Shown here piece by piece: positions 38,600-45,394 of a DNA stretch of 64,000 bases (within the stretch, counting starts at the first letter, position 1; every line of letters starts with the position of its first letter). Both the position numbers and the translations under genes were made by a program. Source of the stretch: Synechococcus sp. BO 8801 (GTDB lineage Bacteria > Cyanobacteriota > Cyanobacteriia > PCC-6307 > Cyanobiaceae); contig NZ_NQKY01000015.1 of assembly GCF_002252675.1 (NCBI RefSeq), forward strand, positions 16,635 through 80,634. The letters run 5' to 3'. The notes beneath the pieces are model-generated. The model had not been told where the DNA came from. It was given only the letters and a program-made list of their open reading frames with translations, and searched no databases.

Positions 38600-39849
38600 C
38601 GGCCGCCGAACACCTCGCGGTTGAGCCGGCGGAAGGCGGCCTGGCGGGCGGCCGCCCCCTCGGGGCCGGCGTACTGGCCCCAGAGCCCCTCCCAGTAGAA
38701 GAAGATCACGCCGTGGCCGCGGGCGGCGGAGAGGCGCACCTTCTGCTCGAGGGTGGCCATGTCAGGGGTGCGGCCACCGAAACCGGAGAGGATGCCGATC
38801 TCCACCGGCATGCCCCAGCGGCGGGCCTTCACCAGCGCCGGCTGGTCGAGGTCGCGGGCGAAGCCCTTCACCGAATAGGCATAGTTCTGGACGATCAGGT
38901 CGTCGACCAGTTCGCCCAGGGCCCAGAGCTCCCAGTCCTGCAGCCAGTGGTTGTAGGCGAAGCGGAAGGGGCCCGGCGAGAGGCTGATCACCGTGCGCCG
39001 CGGACCGCCCGCCTCCTGCATCGTGCTCCGCAGTTCCCGCAGCAGGGCGGTGAGCTGCTGGCGGCGCCACTTCATCCAGTAGCGGTCGTTGAAGTTGGCG
39101 GGCGGCTCCCGGCCGGTGTCCGCCACGTAGAGGGCGCGGGTGTAGGGGTCGTAGCCCAGCTCCACCGGCCAGGCGAAGTGGTCGTCGAGCTGGATGCCGT
39201 CGACGCCGCAGCGCTGGACGATCTCCTTGATCAGGCCGATGAAGCGGGCCCGCACCCCCGGGTGGGCCGGATTCAGCCACACCCGCAGATCCTTGAGCGG
39301 GGAGGTCTTGAGGTTGGCGCCATGCATGGCGTAGAGGGCACTGCCATCGGCGCGACGCAGCACCCACTCCGGATTCTTCTGGACGACCTCGGCATCGCCG
39401 GGCTCCATCAGGCCGTATTCGAACCAGGGGATCACCTGCATGCCGCGGCGATGGGCGGCCTTGGTGAAGCGGCAGATGGGGTCGAGGCCGGGGTTGGAGC
39501 GGGCCAGGGCCGGCTCCAGCGGCGCCCAGCGGCTGCGGTGAAAGGTGGCGCCCCGGCTCCAGACGTTGGGGTAGAGGGTGTTGAAGCCGGCGGCGTCGAG
39601 CTGGGCGACGGCGGTCTCGATGCGGGCGGCGTCGTAGTAGAGGGGGCTGGGGCTGTTGGTGAGCCAGACCCCCACGCGGCGCTCGAACCCCTTGGGCAGG
39701 CGGCTTTGGGCGTCGGCCGGCCGAGGGGCCCCCACGGTGAGGGCCAGCAGGGCCGTGACGAGCACGGTGAGGGGCACCGGCAGGTGGCGCTTGAGATGGG
39801 CGAAGCGTTTCAGGGGCACCCGCTGGACGGGCGGTGGAGAAGCGACCAT
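38596..39849 (-). CDS. GHL10-type glycoside hydrolase-like protein (DUF187), exported
   Basis: 417 residues. A long basic N-terminus precedes a signal sequence (VPLTVLVTALLALTVG, then AQS). The TIM-barrel-like domain shows RRVGVWLTNSPSPLYY, FNTLYPNVWSRGATF, and the DGIQLDDHFAWP strand end with acidic residues typical of GHL10. These proteins are thought to act on the cell wall or extracellular glycans. The substrate is unknown. It is tail to tail with pepN, with stops overlapping by four bases. Confidence 0.82.
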   Translation of the reverse strand: MVASPPPVQRVPLKRFAHLKRHLPVPLTVLVTALLALTVGAPRPADAQSRLPKGFERRVGVWLTNSPSPLYYDAARIETAVAQLDAAGFNTLYPNVWSRGATFHRSRWAPLEPALARSNPGLDPICRFTKAAHRRGMQVIPWFEYGLMEPGDAEVVQKNPEWVLRRADGSALYAMHGANLKTSPLKDLRVWLNPAHPGVRARFIGLIKEIVQRCGVDGIQLDDHFAWPVELGYDPYTRALYVADTGREPPANFNDRYWMKWRRQQLTALLRELRSTMQEAGGPRRTVISLSPGPFRFAYNHWLQDWELWALGELVDDLIVQNYAYSVKGFARDLDQPALVKARRWGMPVEIGILSGFGGRTPDMATLEQKVRLSAARGHGVIFFYWEGLWGQYAGPEGAAARQAAFRRLNREVFGGR

Positions 39850-39860
39850 GCCGGTGTTGC

Positions 39861-40868
39861 TCAGCGGAACATCGAGCTGACCGAGCTCTCCTGGTGGATG
39901 CGCCAGATCGCTTCGCCGAGCATGTTGGCCACCGACAGCACCCGCAGCTGGGGGAAGTGGAGATCGGGGCCCAGGGGGATGCTGTTGGTCACCACCACCT
40001 CCTCGAACAGGCCCGGTTCCGAGAGGCGCTCAATGGCCGGGGGGGAGAACACGGCGTGGGTGGCGCAGGCCAGCACCCGGGCCGCGCCGCGGGCCCGCAG
40101 CAGCCGCGCCCCCTGGCAGATGGTGCCGCCGGTGTCGATCATGTCGTCGATCAGGATCGCCGTCTTGCCGACCACGTCACCGATCACGGTGAGGCTCTCG
40201 GCCACGTTGTGGCCGGAGCGGCGCTTGTCGATGATGGCCAGGGGCGCATCCTTCATCTGCTTGGCGAAGGCCCGGGCCCGGGCCACACCCCCCACGTCGG
40301 GGGACACCACCACCACTTCACCCAGGTCCCGGGTGGAGAGGTAGTCGACCAGCACCGGTGAGCCGTAGATGTGGTCGCAGGGGATGTCGAAGTAGCCCTG
40401 GATCTGGGAGGAGTGCAGGTCCATGGCGAGCACCCGCTCGACGCCGGACTTGACCAGCAGGTTGGCCACCAGCTTGGCGGTGATCGATTCGCGGCCGGCC
40501 GTCTTGCGGTCGGCGCGGGCGTAGCCGTAGTAGGGGATGACCGCCGTGATCTGGCGCGCCGAGGCCCGCCGGCAGGCATCCACCATGATCAGCAGCTCCA
40601 TCAGGTGATCGTTCACCGGAGCGCAGGTGGGCTGGATCAGGAAGACGTCGCAGCCGCGGATCGACTCCTGGATCTGGATGTAGAGCTCGCCATCGGCGAA
40701 ACGCTTGATCACCCTCGGGCCATCAGGCACGCCGAGATAGGCGCCGATCTCGCGTGCCAGATCGGGGTTGGCATTGCCGCAGAACAACCGCAACCGGCGA
40801 GGGTCGTGGCTGGTGAGGGGCGGCTGCCCGCTCTGCTCCACCCGTTCAGCGGTCGAGAAAGTGGACAA
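39861..40868 (-). CDS. prs: Ribose-phosphate pyrophosphokinase
   Basis: About 335 residues from TTG 40868. It makes PRPP for nucleotides, histidine and tryptophan. Motifs: RLFCGNANPDLA, FADGELYIQIQESIRG, IPYYGYARADRKT, the flexible-loop KRR, and the PRPP-binding DDMIDTGGTI. The TTG is preferred because it gives the normal short N-terminal extension; ATG 40937 in the same frame would overlap the start of the divergent gene. It lies 11 bases upstream of the GHL10 gene and may be cotranscribed. Confidence 0.9.
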   Translation of the reverse strand: MSTFSTAERVEQSGQPPLTSHDPRRLRLFCGNANPDLAREIGAYLGVPDGPRVIKRFADGELYIQIQESIRGCDVFLIQPTCAPVNDHLMELLIMVDACRRASARQITAVIPYYGYARADRKTAGRESITAKLVANLLVKSGVERVLAMDLHSSQIQGYFDIPCDHIYGSPVLVDYLSTRDLGEVVVVSPDVGGVARARAFAKQMKDAPLAIIDKRRSGHNVAESLTVIGDVVGKTAILIDDMIDTGGTICQGARLLRARGAARVLACATHAVFSPPAIERLSEPGLFEEVVVTNSIPLGPDLHFPQLRVLSVANMLGEAIWRIHQESSVSSMFR

Positions 40869-40935
40869 GGGCGCAGGCGGCGTTGCTTCGCAGCACGATG
40901 GTAGAAGCGAGCCGGCCCAGACAGTGCAAACAACC

Positions 40936-41493
40936 ATGTCGGTTTCAGGGTTCGACGCGGAGCCGAAAGGCGGCCTGCTGCTGGTGAGCCTGGGGAGGCA
41001 ACGGGAGCTGGAGGGCCTGGCGGCCGTGACGGCGCGGCTGGCCGCCGCTGAAGGCGTGGCCCTGCGGGAGCTGGCCGGCGTCGCCGATCCCGATGCCGGC
41101 CTGGCGGCCCTGAGCGCGGCGGCGACGGGCCCCTGGCTGGCCGCCCTGCCCCTCGATCCGGGCCTGCCGCTGGAGCGGGGCGGCAACTGGGCCGAGGCCC
41201 TCGGGGCCTGGCGCCAGCCCTGCCTGCTGGTGCTGCGGGGCGAACAGATGGACACGGGGCTGCCGGCGGCCGGCGCCGCCCTGCTTGAGCGCTGGCGGGT
41301 GCCCCTGGCCGGGCTGGTGCAGGTGGGCGGCGACTGGCAGCCGACGATGCGCCGCCGCGACGGCCTGCCCTGGCTGGGCTGGCTGCCGGATAGCGGTGGC
41401 CAGAGCGGCGCGGAAAGCGAGGAGGCCGGGGCCGCGATGGCGGCGCTGCAGCAGGTGCTGCGGGGCCGCTGGCGGGTGCTGCAGGCCGCCTAG
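40936..41493 (+). CDS. Conserved-looking hypothetical protein
   Basis: 185 residues, not recognised. It opens with a polar segment and GGLLLVSLGRQRELEG, followed by Leu/Ala-rich alternation (PCLLVLRGEQMD; VPLAGLVQVGGDWQP) that suggests an alpha/beta fold like that of cyanobacterial proteins found divergent from prs. No signal peptide or membrane helix. It ends four bases before the convergent lipoprotein gene. Coding evidence is frame integrity and position only. Confidence 0.6.
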   Translation: MSVSGFDAEPKGGLLLVSLGRQRELEGLAAVTARLAAAEGVALRELAGVADPDAGLAALSAAATGPWLAALPLDPGLPLERGGNWAEALGAWRQPCLLVLRGEQMDTGLPAAGAALLERWRVPLAGLVQVGGDWQPTMRRRDGLPWLGWLPDSGGQSGAESEEAGAAMAALQQVLRGRWRVLQAA

Positions 41494-41497
41494 GGCC

Positions 41498-41797
41498 TCA
41501 CTCGCCCCCTTCCTCCCCGCCGTTCTCGCCCTCTTCGGCTTCACCGCCGGAACCGCCCGCCGCTGGGGCCCCGGGCTCCATGGTGACGCCGAGCTCGCGG
41601 CAGGTGCCGATCGGGTCGACGCCCGGTGCCAGGCCGAGGGCCTTGCGCAGAGCATCGATCTGGCCCACCGACTGGAGGTCGATCGTGTTGGCGACCTGCT
41701 GGCAGGCGATCGTCTGCAGGGCCCGGCCATCGGGGCGGCCGCAGCCGGCCAGGAGGCCGAGGGCCGCAAGGGCGGCAAGAGAGACGACCCGAGTCAT
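41498..41797 (-). CDS. Small lipoprotein, unknown
   Basis: 99 residues. Signal MTRVVSLAALAALGLLAGC with lipobox LAGC (Cys19), then a short helical segment with two cysteines (TIACQQVANTIDL; PIGTCRELGV) and an acidic Gly/Glu tail. No recognised domain. It starts 43 bases downstream of the aroE-like gene on the same strand. The upstream in-frame extension overlaps aroE and lacks features, so ATG 41797 is chosen. Confidence 0.65.
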   Translation of the reverse strand: MTRVVSLAALAALGLLAGCGRPDGRALQTIACQQVANTIDLQSVGQIDALRKALGLAPGVDPIGTCRELGVTMEPGAPAAGGSGGEAEEGENGGEEGGE

Positions 41798-41840
41798 GGG
41801 GATGCCGGAGAGAACGCCCGCCAACGTAAGGGCGCCAGGC

Positions 41841-42689
41841 TCACTCCCCAAGGGCCTCGGCCACGGCGCGCTGGAACACCGCCTCCTCGGGTGTGACGCC
41901 GGTCCACTGCTCGAAGATCTGCATGGCCAGCTGCACCAGCATCTCGACGCCATCCACCACCGGGCAGCCGTGGCGGCGGGCCGTGGCCAGGAAGGGGGTG
42001 ATGCGGGGGTTGGTGATCACATCCACCACCACACAGGCCGGATCCACCGTGTCCCAGCGGACGGGCACCGGCTCCAGCTCCGGCGCGCAGCCCAGGTGGG
42101 TGGCATTCATCAGCAGGGTGGTGCCCGCCGGCACCACCACCTCCCCCTCCCAGGCCTGCCACACCGCCGGCAAGCCCGATGCGCGGGACACGGTGTCGGC
42201 CACCTCCTGGCCCTGCTCCTGCCGCCGGGTGATCAGGGTGAGGTGGGACGCGCCGGCCCAGGCCATCTCCACCGCCATCGCCCGGCCGGCACCGCCGGCC
42301 CCGAGCATCACCACCCGCCGGCCCGCCAGGGGCGCCAGCTTCTCGATCGCCTTCACCACCCCCTTGCCGTCGTTGTTGTGGCCGATCAGGCGGCCCGCCT
42401 CGATGGTGAGGTAGTTGGCGGCACCGATGGCCCGCACGTCGTCATCGACGTCATCGAGCAGGGGCAGCACGGCCACCTTGTAGGGCACGGTGATGGCCAT
42501 GCCGCTGTAGCCCAGGGGCACCAGGGCCCGCACTGCCAGGGCCAGGTCCGCCGTGTTGGCGATGTCGTTCTTCCAGAACTGCCAGCACAGCCCGTGGTGG
42601 GCATAGACCGCATCGAACATCCGATCGATCGGGTTCTCGGCCACCGGATGGCCGAGCATGCCGGTCATCTGCTTCTGGGGAGGGATCAA
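41841..42689 (-). CDS. Shikimate dehydrogenase-like protein
   Basis: 282 residues with the AroE two-domain layout. Conserved: catalytic Lys in ITVPYKVAVLP, Asn of GAANYL, Asp of GHNNDGKG, dinucleotide loop MLGAGGAGRA, NATHLG and Gln in GVEMLVQLAMQIF. Unlike standard AroE, the N-terminal shikimate-binding Ser-x-Ser (in PVAHSLSP) is replaced by PVAENPIDRM, and GAVNT is GAANY. It may therefore be an AroE-family paralogue acting on another substrate (quinate, aminoshikimate-like or unknown). The genome should be checked for a canonical aroE. Confidence 0.75.
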   Translation of the reverse strand: MIPPQKQMTGMLGHPVAENPIDRMFDAVYAHHGLCWQFWKNDIANTADLALAVRALVPLGYSGMAITVPYKVAVLPLLDDVDDDVRAIGAANYLTIEAGRLIGHNNDGKGVVKAIEKLAPLAGRRVVMLGAGGAGRAMAVEMAWAGASHLTLITRRQEQGQEVADTVSRASGLPAVWQAWEGEVVVPAGTTLLMNATHLGCAPELEPVPVRWDTVDPACVVVDVITNPRITPFLATARRHGCPVVDGVEMLVQLAMQIFEQWTGVTPEEAVFQRAVAEALGE

Positions 42690-42741
42690 GTCGAGCCGGC
42701 GAGAGGCCCCAGGCTGGCAGGGGTGGGGCGATGGGGCGGGA

Positions 42742-43021
42742 TCAGGAGGCCGGGGTGCTGCCGTTGACCCGGCGCAGGCCGGTGAAGCCCATCACCACCG
42801 GCGCCTGGATCGGGGTGAGCTGCTGGGCGGTGGCCTCGAGGAAAGCGACAAGGATCGTGATCAGCAGGATGTAGTCGCGCAGGGCGGGCTCCAGGGGGCC
42901 ATGGGACGAGGACAGCTGGATCGATCAGCGAGAGCCGGCTCACCAGGGCCACCTTGGCGCCGAGGAAACCCAGGGGGCGATCGGGAAGGAACAGCCCGTC
43001 GCATTTGTCCGCCGCCAGGGC
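42742..43021 (-). pseudogene. C-terminal remnant of a disrupted gene
   Basis: Two adjoining frames on the minus strand read as one protein end if a frameshift near 42900 is allowed. The first reads LAADKCDGLFLPDRPLGFLG and then KVALVSRLSLID (about 43020-42905); the second runs from LEPALRDYILLITILVAF to a stop at 42742 (ending RRVNGSTPAS). There is no start codon context: the upstream part is cut off exactly where the DUF2075 gene ends. The hydrophobic segment suggests a membrane protein. The family is not recognised. Confidence 0.6.
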
Positions 43022-44890
43022 TCAGCCGACATCGCACTGACCCTCCAGCCGTCGATGCAGGTAGGCCTGGAGCTCCGGATCACAGGCGTAGACCCAGCAA
43101 GCCTTCGTGCCCCGGCTCATCAGGGTGCGGTAGGTGTTGCGAATGATCGCGTCCGCCTTCAGTCGGATCGCCTGGGGCTCGCGTTTCAGACCCACCTTGT
43201 AGCCCTTCAGTGACTGATCGGATCGTGCCCTTGCCGTCGGAACCGACACAACCTGGCCATCACGGAATGCCAGATCCGGCCCGATGATCACCCCGATCGT
43301 CTCCAACTCCAGCCCCTGGCAGGTGTGGATGCAGCCCACCTCCTCCACCGTTCCCTTTTTCATGATCCACACGCTGCCATCCTTACTCAAGTTCCAGCGT
43401 GCCCTATACCCGTAACGCTCGATCGTGATGTCCCAGGCCTTGGGGTGATACTTCGACGCCCAGTTCCAGCAATAACCGGCCACCATCCGTGCCTGGTTCC
43501 CATGATTGACCTGTCGGATCGACTCGTGCAGGGCCACCGGATCGTCGAACACACGGAAGTCGTAGCTGCCTTGCTCCAGCCGACCGTTCGCTGTGTCGCG
43601 GATGCCGAGGGTTTGATCCAGCCAAGCCAGATAGCCATCGGAGCCACTGCAACGGAACTGCGATGGCAGCATGTCACGGTGCAATTCAGCTTCATGGAAT
43701 TGGCACCATTTCTCGATCTCACCCGTGCTCCCGATATCATCAAAAGTGACGCGCTGATCCTCATCGAGGAAGAACACTGTCAGCTTACTGGCGTGGATGA
43801 TCTCCTTGATCTGGTTTTCCCCCTCCTTGTCGTAGATGGTCTTGGTCATCAGCCGGTGGCTTTCATCCACGATCAGGGTGTCGTAGAACCCCTCCGGGCG
43901 CCCAACGAAGCAGGCTGAGCCACAGAAAAGATTGTCGTACTCCCCTTTCGTAAGGGAGCCGGTGAGCTTGGCCCGGTAAACATGTCGGGGTGCCATGTTC
44001 TTACTGACATAGCGAGCGTTCAGCCCCATCCCAAGCAGCCTGGCCAAGAGGTTCACAGCTACGACCGATTTGCCGGTGCCGGGCCCGCCCTGCACCAACA
44101 GCACACAATGCCGCCCTTCCCGGAGCTGCCGTGCCAAGGCCAGCGCCTTTTCGAACACCACCTTCTGCTCGTCGATCAGCACGAACTCGGCGTTGCCCTT
44201 CAGCATTCGCTCCACTGCGTCGGCGAGCTGCCGGCTCGGCTTGGCCTTCCCATCGCGGATCTGCTCGATCGTGCGACCTCGGTCACCCTCCTCCAGGCAG
44301 CGGCGCAGGAAGGCAGCCATGGCAGCATTGTCATGACGTAGGAACAATGGCGCCTGCTCTAGATAGGGTTGGTAACGGGCATCGGTGATGCCGCTGCCGT
44401 CTTTGCAGTTGTGCAGGTAAGCGCAGGGGCTAAGGGCAATCTTGTGCTCCACCACCGCCGTGTTGAATCCCCGGAGCAGCGCCCCGTAGCTCATCGCCTG
44501 ATAGGAGGGATGCGTGGTCTCGCGCGGTCCCTTACCCAGAAAGGTGCGCACTACCCCATCCAGATCGGTGGGTTCCACCGTTTCCCACTGCTTCAGTTCC
44601 ACGATCACCGCAGCCGGATCTCCAGCCTGGTTGCGCCCTGATAGCAGCAAGTCAATACGCTTGGCGGTGTTGTGGATACGGTATTCGATCGCCACCCCCA
44701 ACTCTTTGGGGATCGCCTCGAACTGCAGCACGTTGCCCACGCACTGAAGCGAATTCTGCCAGGCGCGAAACTCATTGACAGCCACTTTGTGACCGGTCAT
44801 GGCGATGTAGCGCTCACGCACCTCCTCTTCGATACGCTGCTCGCGAACGTGCTTGAGGAACTCTTCCCGCTTTTCGAGGTAGATGATCAC
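43022..44890 (-). CDS. DUF2075 helicase with N-terminal PD-(D/E)XK-like nuclease motif
   Basis: 622 residues from GTG 44890, which gives the expected opening MIIYLEKREEFLKHV. Residues about 65-105 read IEYRIHNTAKRIDLLLSG and then VIVELKQW: Glu69, Asp80 and Glu98-x-Lys100 fit a PD-(D/E)XK nuclease core. The DUF2075 (Schlafen-like) helicase domain follows: Walker A GGPGTGKSV (268-276), Walker B LIVDESHRL, FFLDEDQRV, and a C-terminal HTCQGLELE. Such proteins occur in defence islands. Codon use is visibly less GC-biased than in neighbours, suggesting transfer. It abuts a truncated gene at its end. Confidence 0.8.
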   Translation of the reverse strand: MIIYLEKREEFLKHVREQRIEEEVRERYIAMTGHKVAVNEFRAWQNSLQCVGNVLQFEAIPKELGVAIEYRIHNTAKRIDLLLSGRNQAGDPAAVIVELKQWETVEPTDLDGVVRTFLGKGPRETTHPSYQAMSYGALLRGFNTAVVEHKIALSPCAYLHNCKDGSGITDARYQPYLEQAPLFLRHDNAAMAAFLRRCLEEGDRGRTIEQIRDGKAKPSRQLADAVERMLKGNAEFVLIDEQKVVFEKALALARQLREGRHCVLLVQGGPGTGKSVVAVNLLARLLGMGLNARYVSKNMAPRHVYRAKLTGSLTKGEYDNLFCGSACFVGRPEGFYDTLIVDESHRLMTKTIYDKEGENQIKEIIHASKLTVFFLDEDQRVTFDDIGSTGEIEKWCQFHEAELHRDMLPSQFRCSGSDGYLAWLDQTLGIRDTANGRLEQGSYDFRVFDDPVALHESIRQVNHGNQARMVAGYCWNWASKYHPKAWDITIERYGYRARWNLSKDGSVWIMKKGTVEEVGCIHTCQGLELETIGVIIGPDLAFRDGQVVSVPTARARSDQSLKGYKVGLKREPQAIRLKADAIIRNTYRTLMSRGTKACWVYACDPELQAYLHRRLEGQCDVG

Positions 44891-45150
44891 GTCGGTAATA
44901 CGCTCAAAGAAGGCGCCTGAGAGGATGCAGGCTCTAGGTTGCTGATGTTGTTGCAGTTCGGTCTCAAGGCAAGCTTGAGCCAAGCAGGATACGAGTTTGC
45001 CACCGCCTCATTGACCACCTCGATCGATCGGCGCAGACCCTTGAACTGCACCTCCGACGTGGGCTTGTCGATCCTGAGCACGAGCACCTTTTCCTCTCAC
45101 CTGTGAGCACGCTCGCCAGGATATGGGCGAATCGAACTCGTTGGCGTTGC
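44887..45150 (-). pseudogene. Broken small reading frames upstream of the DUF2075 gene
   Basis: One frame starts MSLPVTSNANEFDSPIS near 45167; another, from about 45090, reads VLVLRIDKPTSEVQFKGLRR and then SIEVVNEAVANSYPAWLKLA to a stop at 44887. They look like pieces of one short protein separated by a frameshift, but no family is recognised. A short intact gene from the second frame alone (66 residues) cannot be excluded. The gap between the DUF2075 start and the next rightward gene (44891-45394) holds only this and the VapC-like fragment. Confidence 0.35.
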
Positions 45151-45171
45151 TGGTGACGGGGAGGGACATGG

Positions 45172-45330
45172 TCAGGGGCGGTGGGGAAAGCCATAGGTCC
45201 AGGGGTTTATCAGCTCCAAGCCGATCGCCTCGAAGTTTGCGGGTTTCGGGGTGGCAAGTTGGGCGCATTGGGCATGGGTGGTGGCGGCGATCACGGCATC
45301 GGCAGTGGCGATCGGTCTGGCCTGTCGCTC
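45172..45330 (-). pseudogene. VapC-like PIN-domain toxin, C-terminal fragment
   Basis: The minus-strand frame ending at 45172 reads ARPIATADAVIAATTHAQCA and then QLATPKPANFEAIGLELINP. This matches the end of VapC PIN domains (D-x-x-IAA-T-A, LATRN-x-x-DF, G-x-x-xxNPW). No N-terminal half with the first PIN aspartate is present upstream in frame; the frame continues as the antisense of the P-loop/WYL gene. The last acidic residue of the TRNxxDF motif is Asn here. It is a remnant rather than a working toxin. Confidence 0.55.
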
Positions 45331-45394
45331 ACACCGGCTCACCAGCGCACCCCTCGTGCGAAAGACTGGTGGGGTCTCCCCGGTTGCTGTCGCC

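Noticed and set aside
45251..45394. 48-codon N-terminal extension of the P-loop/WYL gene
   Set aside because: It is antisense to the VapC-like fragment, and the P-loop domain starts naturally at ATG 45395.
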